From Chitinophagaceae bacterium (GTDB lineage: Bacteria; Bacteroidota; Bacteroidia; Chitinophagales; Chitinophagaceae), in NCBI GenBank assembly GCA_028288595.1, contig JAQBNK010000004.1, positions 1 to 41,876 of the forward strand: DNA of 41,876 bases, in the 5' to 3' direction. The notes beneath the pieces were generated by a model. That model was not told where the DNA came from, made no database searches, and saw only the letters and a program-made list of their open reading frames with translations. The position numbers were made by a program, and so were the translations under genes. How positions within the stretch are numbered: position 1 is the first letter of the stretch; each line of letters opens with the position of its first letter. This document shows positions 11,040-19,694 of this stretch, piece by piece.

Positions 11040-11786
11040 TTAATGTCTTAAAACCGCCATCCTCCCAAATTTGTGAAACATGCGGTACTGGCTGTGGTAA
11101 TTAATAATGATAGAATCTTTTGTTATTACTCCGTTTCCCCCAAGAGCAAAACTATAGACAGGGGGACCACCTGGCAACCAGGGCGAAGTCCTGTAATCCG
11201 CAAAATACAAACCTGTTATTAGTGTAACATCTGCGCTATCTTTTAGTTTGGCGCAAGCGGAACCTGTAAGACCATTAGCGTTCGGAAGAACAGTAGAATC
11301 TTTAAACTTAACGGGAGCTCTGAATTGCAAAGTTTGCGGATTATTCGCAAGCCAGACCGGTGTAGTTGTAACGGGAGGAGGCGTAAGAATAAAGCCAATT
11401 TGCATTGTAACATCATGAGTATCTGTAAAAAACTGGTTCAGGTAAATGAAAGCAGAACTATCAATGGATTTGGGCTTTGTTATACTAAAGGAGCCAGTGT
11501 CTTTAAGAGGGAGTTCGCCATAGTAATACCCGGCGGTACCGGCCGCTAACCCCTGACCTCCCGGCCAGGGATCTGGTTGCAAATATTGATATGTGGATGG
11601 CCCGATAAAACTATATTTTCCCGAAAATCCGTCTCTTTTATCAGGAGCATTATTTGATGTTGGTGGCAACCCACCACCAGTACCAGCACTATCAAGCCCT
11701 GAAGGTTTTAATGAATCTCCATTTCCTTTAGAGCAGGAAATAAGAATAATAACCAGTGCTAATATTGCGAGAACACGATGAATCAT
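11040..11786 (-). CDS. putative lipoprotein of unknown function, paralogue A
   Basis: This 248-aa exported lipoprotein has a hydrophobic signal peptide with lipobox LISC (Cys18) and then a Ser/Gly/Pro-rich linker. The mature domain begins near GKYSFIGPSTYQYLQ and contains DTGSFSITKPKSIDSS, FIYLNQF, KLKDSADVTL and the ending TKDSIIINYHSQY. These blocks recur in the same order in the divergent gene at 11909, so the two are paralogues. The alternating polar/hydrophobic strands suggest a beta-rich fold. I do not recognise a named family. Nothing in the immediate context gives a function. Confidence 0.8.
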   Translation of the reverse strand: MIHRVLAILALVIILISCSKGNGDSLKPSGLDSAGTGGGLPPTSNNAPDKRDGFSGKYSFIGPSTYQYLQPDPWPGGQGLAAGTAGYYYGELPLKDTGSFSITKPKSIDSSAFIYLNQFFTDTHDVTMQIGFILTPPPVTTTPVWLANNPQTLQFRAPVKFKDSTVLPNANGLTGSACAKLKDSADVTLITGLYFADYRTSPWLPGGPPVYSFALGGNGVITKDSIIINYHSQYRMFHKFGRMAVLRH

Positions 11787-11908
11787 TGGAAGAATTGCTT
11801 GTTACAAGATAAGTTTTTTTTCAAATTGTGGGGCTTGCTGAGCGACCAACAGGTATATGAATTGGACTTTTCTACAATTTTTGTAAATTGTATTAAGTAT
11901 AAATCCAA

Positions 11909-12646
11909 ATGGGTACACGCCTGCTTATTTTTCTCGCTCTTTCAAGCATTATTATTTACTCCTGTGGTAAGACCGGTGATCAGATCAATGAAGGCAGGGG
12001 CACAGGAGATTCAGCTGCAACTTTGCCGAATCCTCCATCCTCAGTGGCAAAAGATTTCAGAGACAGTGTTGTTGGAAGTTATAGTTTCATTGTGCCATGC
12101 AGGTATCAATACCTTCAGTTCGGTGCGTGGCTGAATGGCATAAGCGGTCCTAATGGAGTTCCGGGTTATGATTATGGAGAAGCATTTGACAAAGACACGG
12201 GTTCATTTAGTATAACAAAACCAAAAGCCGCAGACAGTTCAGGATATATTTATCTAAACCAATTTGTAGAAACTCAGTACACAGCTAGCCTTAATATTGG
12301 TTTTATAGACCAGCTGCCACCACTTACAAAGCCGCCGCAGTGGTATAGTAATAATCCCCGAACGATCATCTTTACTACCGGTGTTGTTAAATTTGTAAAT
12401 GCTACTACCAAACCAACCACTTTTAATAGTCCGCTGGTGGCTAAATTAAAAGACAGTGCAGACGTTAAATTGATGACGCTTGCTATTCCTGACTATTCAG
12501 TAGCGCCCTACTTCGGAATGCCTTATTATAACTACAGTGTTAATGGAAACGGAATCATCACAAAAGATTCAATCATCATTAATTACCACAGTCAATACAG
12601 GCCATATAATAAGTATTCGAGGATAGCCGTTGCAAGACACAAATAA
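11909..12646 (+). CDS. putative lipoprotein of unknown function, paralogue B
   Basis: This 245-aa exported lipoprotein has signal peptide MGTRLLIFLALSSIIIYSC with the acylated Cys at position 19. It shares ordered blocks with the gene at 11040: GSYSFIVPCRYQYLQ, DTGSFSITKPKAADSS, YIYLNQF, KLKDSADVKL and TKDSIIINYHSQY. The C-terminal third is nearly identical, while the centre has diverged. The two genes point away from each other across 122 bp, an inverted-duplication arrangement. The ATG at 11909 places the signal peptide at the extreme N-terminus. Another open frame beginning at 11778 overlaps it but has no export signal or recognisable domain, and I treat it as spurious. Function is unknown. 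Confidence 0.8.
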   Translation: MGTRLLIFLALSSIIIYSCGKTGDQINEGRGTGDSAATLPNPPSSVAKDFRDSVVGSYSFIVPCRYQYLQFGAWLNGISGPNGVPGYDYGEAFDKDTGSFSITKPKAADSSGYIYLNQFVETQYTASLNIGFIDQLPPLTKPPQWYSNNPRTIIFTTGVVKFVNATTKPTTFNSPLVAKLKDSADVKLMTLAIPDYSVAPYFGMPYYNYSVNGNGIITKDSIIINYHSQYRPYNKYSRIAVARHK

Positions 12647-12654
12647 AAATGCAC

Positions 12655-12694
12655 GAAGCCATCCGGATGCCCTGTGCGTGAGCTGGGTGGTTTC
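12655..12694 (+). other. possible hairpin after the lipoprotein B gene
   Basis: GAAGCCATCC (12655-12664) can pair along its full length with GGGTGGTTTC (12685-12694), including two G-U pairs, around a 20-nt loop. It begins 8 nt after the stop codon. No T run follows, so it may be an mRNA 3' stabiliser rather than a terminator. Confidence 0.35.
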
Positions 12695-12866
12695 TCGCCT
12701 CTAATGCTTGTAAATATTTTATTGCAACTTTAAAAGTATTGCCCGTCCCGGTAAACAACTTCTTATTTACGGGATGTGGCCTTCTTAAATCGTAAATAGG
12801 TAAAATCTTTTAGAAGCAACTTTGCAATAACAACAAAATGTTTTTAAAGAATAAAAAAAGCAACGC

Positions 12867-13850
12867 TTAATGATAATATTGCTGAAGCGGAACTTTAAAT
12901 AAGCGGCCGCCCTGCAAGTTTTTAAATTTTTCTGCTTCTGCATTGTGTTGCTGAACCCAGTTTTTATACTCATCCGTGTTCTCATCATTAAACAACCATG
13001 CATTATAGGCGGCGAAGACATTATCTTTTACCAGTTGCTCCTGGTATTCGAATAAACGAAAAGGAAATGCAGATGCATATTTTTTGTTCCATTCAGTAAT
13101 AAACGAATTGCGGAAAGCAGATAAAGCAGTAAGGTTAAAATCCTCCCGTCCTGTTTTTTTATTTTTATCTATTACTGAATAGACAGCTTTAGTAAAAGCA
13201 TTCTGTCCCGATACAGGAACAGATTGCTGTAGCAACTTTTTATAATCAGTTATTAAAATGGGTTTTATTTCAGCGGTGCGTTTACTATAACTTTCAATGT
13301 TCGCAAATATTTCTCCGTAAAGTGCAGACCATAATGGTTCATTACTATCAGCATAAAATTTAGCTGCATAATAATAATTACTGCTATGGTTAGGATCGGC
13401 CTTAATCCCCGCTTCCCAGTTTTTTATTGCTTCTTTAAAATTTTTATTCTCGTATAAAAGATTGCCATAATCTGCATAAAGAACGCCGCTTGCAGGAAAT
13501 CTTTCAATGCCATTGCGGTACATTTTTTCTGCTTTCTTTGTTTCTGCTATGGCCTGGTAAGTAAGGCCCAGTATCTGGTAACTCTGCACATCGGCATCTT
13601 TTCTTTCAATAATTTTTTCTCCCGCATCCCTGGCCGGGCCATAATCTTTTTTCAGAAAAAGAATATAAGCCTTGTCCTTTTGCATTTCCAGATTGTTGGG
13701 ATCCGCAGTCAAAGCCTTGTCGATGGTGGAATTTGCTTTTTCAAAATTGCCCTTCATCATATAATCACGGGCATCAGCATAAAGTGTTTTTGCATCCTGC
13801 GCATGAGAGAAAAAAGGCAGCAGCAGGCAAAGGATAAAAAAATTTTTCAT
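12867..13850 (-). CDS. exported TPR-repeat protein
   Basis: This 327-aa protein has a signal peptide (MKNFFILCLLLPFFSHAQ, cleavage after AQ) followed by tetratricopeptide repeats over about residues 20-200. Examples are ARDYMMKGNFEKANSTIDKA, the next ALTADPNNLEMQKDKAY unit, and the later GNLLYENKNFKEAIKNWEAG. TPRs form superhelical protein-binding scaffolds, so a periplasmic or surface adaptor role is likely. The C-terminal part (about 215-327) is not TPR-like and is unassigned. The start lies 11 nt after the stop of the DUF1015 gene on the same strand, so the two are probably co-transcribed. The partner protein is unknown. Confidence 0.82.
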   Translation of the reverse strand: MKNFFILCLLLPFFSHAQDAKTLYADARDYMMKGNFEKANSTIDKALTADPNNLEMQKDKAYILFLKKDYGPARDAGEKIIERKDADVQSYQILGLTYQAIAETKKAEKMYRNGIERFPASGVLYADYGNLLYENKNFKEAIKNWEAGIKADPNHSSNYYYAAKFYADSNEPLWSALYGEIFANIESYSKRTAEIKPILITDYKKLLQQSVPVSGQNAFTKAVYSVIDKNKKTGREDFNLTALSAFRNSFITEWNKKYASAFPFRLFEYQEQLVKDNVFAAYNAWLFNDENTDEYKNWVQQHNAEAEKFKNLQGGRLFKVPLQQYYH

Positions 13851-13861
13851 TTAATGTTTAG

Positions 13862-15094
13862 TTATTCGCTGATCAGGTGTGTTAACAAGCCATCTCTTAA
13901 TTTTGGTTCGAACCAGGTACTTTTTGGCGGCATTACATTACCCGAATCAGCTATATTGAATAATTGATCGATGCTCACGGGATGCAAACTGAATGCCACA
14001 CTCATTTCGCCACTGTTAACTCTTTTCTCCAGTTCTCTTAATCCGCGGATCCCTCCTACAAAATCAATGCGTTTATCAGTACGCTGATCAGCTATACCGA
14101 AAAGAGGAAGCAAAATATTTTCCTGCAGAATTGTAACATCCAATATGCCGATAGGATCGTTTTTAAAAGTGCCTGGTTTGGCAGTCAGTTGATACCATTC
14201 TTTACCGATGTACATGCCGAAACTGTGCAACTCTGCGGGTTTGACAGCTTTCGATTTGTGTTCAACAATAAAATCTTTCTCAAGCAATTTTAAAAGTTCT
14301 TCTTTATTATGACCGTTCAGATCTTTTATCACCCTGTTGTAATCCAGTATAGCTAACTGGTTCGATGGAAAAAGTGTGGTTAAAAAATAATTGGTGCCTT
14401 CACCTCCATTTGCACTGAGCGCCTCTTTTACTTTAGCTGCAGATGCGGCCCTGTGGTGCCCGTCGGCGATATAGGTACAAGGAATTTTATCTCTGAAAAT
14501 GTCACTGATAATTTCAATTGTTTTATCATCATTAATGATCCAGATGGTATGCTGCACCTTGTCATCAGCAATAAAATCATATACTTCCGTTTTTGTTTCG
14601 CACCATTTCGCAATGATCTCGTCCAGCTCTTCAACATTGCGATAAGCCAGAAAAACATTTCCTGTTTGTGCACCTGTTGTTTTAATATGATTTATGCGGT
14701 CCAACTCTTTTTCAGGTCTGGTGAACTCATGTTTTTTTATAGTACCCTGCTCATAATCTTTTAGAGAACTTAATGCAACGAGACCAGTTTGGCTGCGGCC
14801 ATCCATGATCAGCCGATAGATATAAAAGCATTCTTTATTTTCCCTGAAAAGAATATCTCTTTTAATAAAAGCCTCAAGATTCTGTTTAGCTTTTTCATAG
14901 ACCTCAGCAGAATGAACGTCAGTTGATTCAGGAAGATCGATCTCGCTTTTCGTAACATGCAGAAAAGAAGCAGAATTTCCTTCGGCTTCTTTTTTTGCTT
15001 CCTGGCTATTGAGTACATCGTAGGGCCTGCTTGCAACTTGTTTTGCAAATTGGGCCTGGGGCCTAAGCGCCATGAAGGGTCTGATCTCACACAT
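13862..15094 (-). CDS. DUF1015 family protein
   Basis: This 410-aa cytoplasmic protein belongs to the DUF1015 family. The N-terminus EIRPFMALRP followed by ASRPYDVLNSQEA is the family hallmark. Other conserved blocks are YIYRLIMDGRSQTG, the central YIADGHHRAASAAKV (probable active-site or ligand segment with ADGHHR) and the C-terminal FVGG-containing region. The biochemical activity is not established. In many Bacteroidota I recall this gene sitting with the serine-biosynthesis genes serC and serA. Here serC lies 129 nt upstream, but no serA is present between them. A three-copy 14-bp tandem repeat occupies part of the gap upstream of its start. Confidence 0.9.
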   Translation of the reverse strand: MCEIRPFMALRPQAQFAKQVASRPYDVLNSQEAKKEAEGNSASFLHVTKSEIDLPESTDVHSAEVYEKAKQNLEAFIKRDILFRENKECFYIYRLIMDGRSQTGLVALSSLKDYEQGTIKKHEFTRPEKELDRINHIKTTGAQTGNVFLAYRNVEELDEIIAKWCETKTEVYDFIADDKVQHTIWIINDDKTIEIISDIFRDKIPCTYIADGHHRAASAAKVKEALSANGGEGTNYFLTTLFPSNQLAILDYNRVIKDLNGHNKEELLKLLEKDFIVEHKSKAVKPAELHSFGMYIGKEWYQLTAKPGTFKNDPIGILDVTILQENILLPLFGIADQRTDKRIDFVGGIRGLRELEKRVNSGEMSVAFSLHPVSIDQLFNIADSGNVMPPKSTWFEPKLRDGLLTHLISE

Positions 15095-15123
15095 CCTGTA
15101 TTTTTTTTAGTCGTGCAAGATAC

Positions 15124-15164
15124 AATGAGTAATGAATAATGAGTAATCAATAATGAGTAACGAG
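15124..15164. repeat. tandem repeat, three copies of a 14-bp unit
   Basis: Copies of AATGAGTAATGAAT lie at 15124-15137, 15138-15151 (one change, G to C) and 15152-15164 (last copy decayed to AATGAGTAACGAG). The tract lies between serC and the DUF1015 gene, just upstream of the latter. Confidence 0.85.
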
Positions 15165-15223
15165 GGAGGTTGAGTGAGATTCCGTAACAGGCGTGACCAA
15201 AGAACAATGCCGGCTAAAAAAAA

Positions 15224-16294
15224 TCAACCATGTTTTTCTGAGAAATCTTTCAGCAGATCGCAGAAGGCCTGCACGCTGGATAGTGGTAATGCATTATACA
15301 TGGATACACGCAATCCGCCAACGCTTCTGTGGCCTTTTACACCTACCATGCCGTGTGTTTCGCACTCTTGCAGGAATAATTTTTCCAGGCTTGCATCTTT
15401 AATAATAAATACAATATTCATTTCGCTGCGATCTTCGGTTGCAACAGGCAGCGTATACAAAGGCAGATTTTCCAAAGTGCTGTATAACAACCGTGCTCTT
15501 TCTGTACTTCTTTGCGCCATTACATTCAGACCACCCTCGCTGATGATCCATCTTAACGTAAGCAGGCTCACATAGACTGCAAAAACAGGTGGTGTATTTA
15601 ATAAAGAATCGCTGGCAATATGCTGGCGGTAATCAAGGATCGTTGGAATTGGCCTGTTCACTTTTCCAAGAATATCTTTTTTAACTACCACAAGATTAAC
15701 TCCGGCCGCACCCATATTTTTTTGAGCGCCGGCGTAGATCAAAGAGAACTTTTTAAAATCAAGGTCACGACTAAAAATATCACTGCTCATATCCGACACG
15801 AGTGGTGTATCGGTTGCAGGTATATGGTGCCATTGTGTTCCTTCGACAGTGTTATTGGTAGTGTAATGCAAATAGACAGCGTGGCCAGGAATTGAAAGTT
15901 CTTTAGGAATATAAGAATGATTTTTATCAGCAGAAGATGATGCTACATGTACATTTCCAAAAAGCTTTGCTTCTTTAATTCCTTTTGAGCCCCATATTCC
16001 ATTATTGCAGTAGGCTGCCGTTTTATTTTGATCGAGGAGGTTATAGGGCACCTGCATAAACTGCGTACTTGCGCCACCATGCAAAAACAAAACTTCATAA
16101 TTATCATCCAGGTTCATCAGTTGTTTTACAAGGTGCCTTGCTTCTTCCATTATATCCATAAACCATTTTGTGCGATGACCTATTTCCAGGATAGATAAAC
16201 CAATGCCATTAAAGTCTTTAATAGCAGCAGCGGCTTGTTCAATAACAGTTTGCGGAAGAATTGATGGACCAGAATTGAAATTGTGTTTTTGCAT
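15224..16294 (-). CDS. serC: Phosphoserine aminotransferase
   Basis: SerC is a PLP-dependent aminotransferase that converts 3-phosphohydroxypyruvate plus glutamate to phosphoserine in serine biosynthesis, and it also serves in pyridoxal-phosphate synthesis. The 356-aa length fits. The N-terminal NFNSGPSILP motif, the LFLHGGASTQF segment, the PLP lysine in AGAQKN (Lys192) and the C-terminal KGHRSVGGLRVSMYNALP substrate-binding region are all present. The ATG at 16294 is right for the family start. It is downstream of a DUF502 gene and upstream of the DUF1015 gene on the same strand. The expected partner serA is not in this window. Confidence 0.96.
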   Translation of the reverse strand: MQKHNFNSGPSILPQTVIEQAAAAIKDFNGIGLSILEIGHRTKWFMDIMEEARHLVKQLMNLDDNYEVLFLHGGASTQFMQVPYNLLDQNKTAAYCNNGIWGSKGIKEAKLFGNVHVASSSADKNHSYIPKELSIPGHAVYLHYTTNNTVEGTQWHHIPATDTPLVSDMSSDIFSRDLDFKKFSLIYAGAQKNMGAAGVNLVVVKKDILGKVNRPIPTILDYRQHIASDSLLNTPPVFAVYVSLLTLRWIISEGGLNVMAQRSTERARLLYSTLENLPLYTLPVATEDRSEMNIVFIIKDASLEKLFLQECETHGMVGVKGHRSVGGLRVSMYNALPLSSVQAFCDLLKDFSEKHG

Positions 16295-16333
16295 CCTGCA
16301 ATTTAATTACACGAATTGAAATGGATTGCAGGA
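16294..16333 (-). promoter_or_regulatory. inverted repeat at the serC start
   Basis: TCCTGCAAT (16294-16302) is exactly complementary to ATTGCAGGA (16325-16333) with a 22-nt centre containing AATTACACGAATTG. It touches the serC start codon, so a transcript hairpin could affect translation initiation. It may equally be a passive intergenic repeat. Confidence 0.4.
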
Positions 16334-16343
16334 ATTATTTTAT

Positions 16344-16369
16344 CAACAGGCTCATTCCAAGCCTGGTTG
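16344..16369 (-). terminator. possible terminator of the DUF502 gene
   Basis: On the minus strand CAACCAGGCT can pair with AGCCTGTTG (one bulged base) 17 nt after the DUF502 stop, followed by a weak A/T-rich tract. It would separate DUF502 from serC, but the T run is poor. Confidence 0.3.
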
Positions 16370-16385
16370 TGTTGTGCGGTAAAAC

Positions 16386-17024
16386 TTAATCTAAATCTGT
16401 TACTCCTCCCGAAACAACAAATTTTAATGCTTCGGACGCATTTATATCCAGCAATTTTATCCTGTCTTTAGGAACGAAATAAGTGATGCCGGATATGGCA
16501 TAACTATGCGGAACATACACCACCATATGGTCGGGTAAGGAAAAATGTGCTGCATCTTTTTGTGTAATGAAGCCAATTCGCCAAACCTCATTCGCATCAA
16601 CATTCACCAGTACGGGTTTATCGAACTTTCTTTTGTTACCGGTAAAGGCTTCAAGAAAATCTTTTATCGATGAATAAATGAATTTAATACCCGGGGTACG
16701 TTCAAGAATTTTATCCAGTATCTCAACTATTCTTTCCACAAAAAATAAAGAGGATAACCATCCGACAATTATAACCAGTGAGATAACGAGAATAAATCCA
16801 ATGCCCGGTATTCTGCGAAAAGGTGTAAGCGGGTCGTCTTTGCCAAATGCAGGCGCCAGGTAATTTAAAATATTAGGAAGAATACTGTCAATGGAATTGA
16901 ATAGCCATAATACGAGATAAAGTGTAATTCCGATAGGTGCGAGAACGATCACACCCTGGAAGAAAAACTGTAATATCCTTCGCCAGGCATAAGAAAAGTA
17001 AGCTCTGTTTTTTGGCCTGACCAT
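16386..17024 (-). CDS. DUF502 family integral membrane protein
   Basis: This 212-aa inner-membrane protein belongs to the DUF502 family. Two long hydrophobic segments are visible. One is at about 17-37 (FFFQGVIVLAPIGITLYLVL). The other, at about 75-97, follows the RRIPGIGF motif (FILVISLVIIVGWLSSLFF). The conserved cytosolic block RTPGIKFIYSSIKDFLEAF and the VYVPHSYAISGITYFVP segment are characteristic. The role is not established. It is divergent from the RND exporter gene at 17181 and precedes serC on the same strand. Confidence 0.88.
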   Translation of the reverse strand: MVRPKNRAYFSYAWRRILQFFFQGVIVLAPIGITLYLVLWLFNSIDSILPNILNYLAPAFGKDDPLTPFRRIPGIGFILVISLVIIVGWLSSLFFVERIVEILDKILERTPGIKFIYSSIKDFLEAFTGNKRKFDKPVLVNVDANEVWRIGFITQKDAAHFSLPDHMVVYVPHSYAISGITYFVPKDRIKLLDINASEALKFVVSGGVTDLD

Positions 17025-17180
17025 GTAATTTTTTTATAAAACTACAACATCCGGGTAAAGTTCAATACGAAAAGGCCAAGCCGCTCAAACGTTAAGATCA
17101 TCCCTAAAAATGTACAGATCGTCTATTGGCATGCCGCATGCGATTGATTATTCTTTTATTTGCATCTCAATTCTTGCAGC

Positions 17181-19520
17181 ATGTGGTTTAGCCTCGGACG
17201 GTTGATATTAAAATACAGGGTCATTCTGATGGTGGTCCTCTTATTAATTACTGGTTATGCAGTTTTTATGGCTGCTAAGGTTCAGATGAGTTATGATTTT
17301 TCGAGAGCCATCCCTACCGACAATATCAAATACATAGAATACCAGCAATTCAGAAAACAATTTTCTGATGATGGTAACATGGTAGTTGCAGGTGTACAGG
17401 CTAATAATTTTTATACTGTTTCTCGGTTTAATGCTTTGGGTAAACTTCAGCAAAATCTAAAAGCAATATCCGGAGTTGAAGAATTACTAACCGTACCTGC
17501 CGCTGTTGATTTAAAGAAATCTGACAGCGCAGAAAAACTGGAAGCTGTTAACCTGTTTACTGTCCCTTATTCTTCGCAAACTCAACTGGATAGCGACAAA
17601 GCAAAATTTGAAAATCTTCCTTTCTATAATGGGTTGTTATATAATGCTTCAACACAGAGTTACCTGATTGGCGTGAAGCTGAATAAAGGTTTGATAAATA
17701 GTAAAGCAAGAACAGGACTAATTAATAAGGTGACTGAAGCTTTTTCTCTTTATGAAAAAGAAACGGGCCAGCTTGTTCACATCAGCGGATTGCCTTTTAT
17801 ACGTACAAGAGTGGCGGATAGAATTGCCAAAGAAATGAATTGGTTCTTGATGGGATCATTATTATTATCTGCTATCACGCTATTGATTTTTTTCCGGAGT
17901 TTCAGTGCGATGATCATGAGCCTTGTAGTGGTTGGTATAGGCGTAGCATGGAGCCTGGGAACAATGGTGCTGCTGGGATATAAGATCACATTATTAACAG
18001 CTTTGATCCCGCCACTGATTGTTGTGATCGGCATTCCTAATTGTATTTATTTTTTGAATAAATATCATTCAGCATATAAAGAAAGCGGAAATAAAAATGA
18101 AGCATTGATTACAATGGTCGGCAGAATGGGTATCGTTACCCTTTTCTGCAACATTGCGGCCGCCATTGGTTTCGCTGTATTTGCATTTACACGAAGCGAT
18201 CTGCTAAAAGAGTTTGGTGTAGTGGCTGGCATTAATATCATGGCATTGTTCTTTATTTCATTGGTATTTATTCCTGTTGTACTCAGCTATCTTTCTCCTC
18301 CGAAAGCGCACCAGATGCGTTACCTGGATAACAAGACGATTGAACGCTTCCTGCTAAAAATAGAAGGGTGGGCATTTAATCACAGCAGGTGGGTGATAGG
18401 AATAACAGTTATTGCAATTGTAGTTTCTGTAGCCGGGATCACAAGAATAAAAAGCGAAGGTTTTATAGTAGATGATCTGCCTCAAAATGATAAAATATAT
18501 ACGGATCTGAAATGGTTCGAAAATAATTTTCATGGCGTTATGCCGCTTGAAATTCTCATCGATACAAAAAAGAGAAACGGGCTGACAAAATCATTAGAGG
18601 CAATTGAAAAAATAGATTCTTTTTCGCACTACATCGCTTCATTACCGCAAACATCCAGGCCCTTGTCTTTTGTAGAGGGATTGAAATTTGTTCGCCAGGC
18701 AACTTATGACGGTGACAGTACAAATTATGCCACCCCTACAGAATTTGATATCCCCGTACTTGGAAAATACCTGAAGGGCAGCGGAAATAAAGACAGTGCT
18801 AAAGCGGGCCAATCCAATATGGCAAAAATGCTCACCAGCTATATGGATACTGCAAGACAGCGGGCCAGGATAAGCGTGAATATGAAAGATATTGGCAGCG
18901 TACAATTGCCTGTTTTGCTGGATACTTTAAAAAAAGTGGCGAATGCTACGTTTGATTCTTCAAAATACAAAGTCACTTTTACCGGTGCGTCTGTCACGTT
19001 TCTTGAAGGCTCATCGTTTATTATCAAAGGCCTTAAGGAAAGTATCTTCTGGGCATTTATTTTAATCGCGGTTTGTATGCTGTATCTGTTCCGGTCTTTC
19101 CGCATTCTTGTTTGTTCACTCATTCCCAATATAATTCCTCTTTTAATTACAGCAGGTGTAATGGGGTGGGCCGGCATCAGGCTGAAGCCTTCTACCGTCC
19201 TAATTTTCAGCGTAGCGCTTGGGATAGCTATCGATGTAACGATACGATTCCTTGTTAATTATAAACAGGAGCTGCCGGTATATCATCTGAAGGTCCCTGA
19301 AACCCTGCGGCAAACGATACGGCACACTGGTATTAGCATTATTTATACTTCGCTGGTATTAATTGCAGGCTTTATCGTTTTTTGTATAAGTGATTTTGGC
19401 GGAACCAAAACATTGGGGTGGCTCACATCCCTTACTTTAATCACAGGAACGATCACCAATCTTGTCTTGCTGCCGGTATTGATTTTAAAAATGCAAAGGA
19501 GAGAAAGAATCAATAGCTAA
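17181..19520 (+). CDS. RND/MMPL-superfamily exporter
   Basis: This inner-membrane protein of about 779 aa has the duplicated RND architecture. Each half has one transmembrane helix, a large periplasmic loop and a cluster of about five helices. The first half holds the cluster beginning WFLMGSLLLSAITLLIFF, and the second half restarts at WVIGITVIAIVVSVAGI with a cluster around WAFILIAVCMLYLF. The sterol-sensing-like segments and LGIAIDVTIRFLVNY fit the MMPL/HpnN-type branch that moves lipids or hydrophobic molecules rather than the tripartite drug-efflux branch. No membrane-fusion protein or outer-membrane factor is adjacent. The ATG at 17181 is preferred over an in-frame TTG seven codons upstream. 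The substrate is unknown. Confidence 0.9.
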   Translation: MWFSLGRLILKYRVILMVVLLLITGYAVFMAAKVQMSYDFSRAIPTDNIKYIEYQQFRKQFSDDGNMVVAGVQANNFYTVSRFNALGKLQQNLKAISGVEELLTVPAAVDLKKSDSAEKLEAVNLFTVPYSSQTQLDSDKAKFENLPFYNGLLYNASTQSYLIGVKLNKGLINSKARTGLINKVTEAFSLYEKETGQLVHISGLPFIRTRVADRIAKEMNWFLMGSLLLSAITLLIFFRSFSAMIMSLVVVGIGVAWSLGTMVLLGYKITLLTALIPPLIVVIGIPNCIYFLNKYHSAYKESGNKNEALITMVGRMGIVTLFCNIAAAIGFAVFAFTRSDLLKEFGVVAGINIMALFFISLVFIPVVLSYLSPPKAHQMRYLDNKTIERFLLKIEGWAFNHSRWVIGITVIAIVVSVAGITRIKSEGFIVDDLPQNDKIYTDLKWFENNFHGVMPLEILIDTKKRNGLTKSLEAIEKIDSFSHYIASLPQTSRPLSFVEGLKFVRQATYDGDSTNYATPTEFDIPVLGKYLKGSGNKDSAKAGQSNMAKMLTSYMDTARQRARISVNMKDIGSVQLPVLLDTLKKVANATFDSSKYKVTFTGASVTFLEGSSFIIKGLKESIFWAFILIAVCMLYLFRSFRILVCSLIPNIIPLLITAGVMGWAGIRLKPSTVLIFSVALGIAIDVTIRFLVNYKQELPVYHLKVPETLRQTIRHTGISIIYTSLVLIAGFIVFCISDFGGTKTLGWLTSLTLITGTITNLVLLPVLILKMQRRERINS

Positions 19521-19543
19521 AAATTCTTTTTTTACTGACTACA

Positions 19544-19567
19544 CAATTGGGGGCGATTGCTTTTTTT
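19544..19567 (+). terminator. terminator of the RND exporter gene
   Basis: CAATTG (19544-19549) pairs with CGATTG (19554-19559, one G-U) around a GGGG loop, and a T run follows at 19561-19567. It lies 24 nt after the stop codon. Confidence 0.55.
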
Positions 19568-19644
19568 CTCCTTAATTTTTTTTTAAGCTGTTTTAAATCA
19601 GGGATTTATTGTTAATCTTGTCCATCTAAAAAAGAATAATACCG

Positions 19645-19675
19645 TTTGTAATATTCTTTTTTGATTTTATTTTTG
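19645..19675 (+). promoter_or_regulatory. promoter of SusC/SusD unit 1
   Basis: TTTG (19645-19648), exactly 19 bp, then TATTTTTG (19668-19675) give a full match to the Bacteroidota -33/-7 consensus. The -7 element ends 19 nt before the ATG at 19695, which supports that start. Confidence 0.75.
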
Positions 19676-19694
19676 GTCATTAAACTAATTGCTC

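Noticed and set aside
11778-12134. 118-codon plus-strand open frame overlapping the start of lipoprotein B
   Set aside because: It has no signal peptide or domain, while the overlapping frame from 11909 has a perfect lipobox and a paralogue next door.
12729-12776. TCCCGGTAAA / TTTACGGGA inverted words between lipoprotein B and the TPR gene
   Set aside because: The pairing needs a bulge, the loop is A/T-rich, and no T run follows on either strand, so it is too weak to call a terminator.
14809-15575. Open frames of 132 and 133 codons around the serC-DUF1015 junction
   Set aside because: They run across the tandem repeat and antisense or out of frame to serC and DUF1015. Their translations carry no domain.
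17129-17143. GGCATGCCGCATGC palindrome in the DUF502-RND divergent region
   Set aside because: Two overlapping GCATGC sites make it look striking, but it has no clear relation to a promoter and is short.
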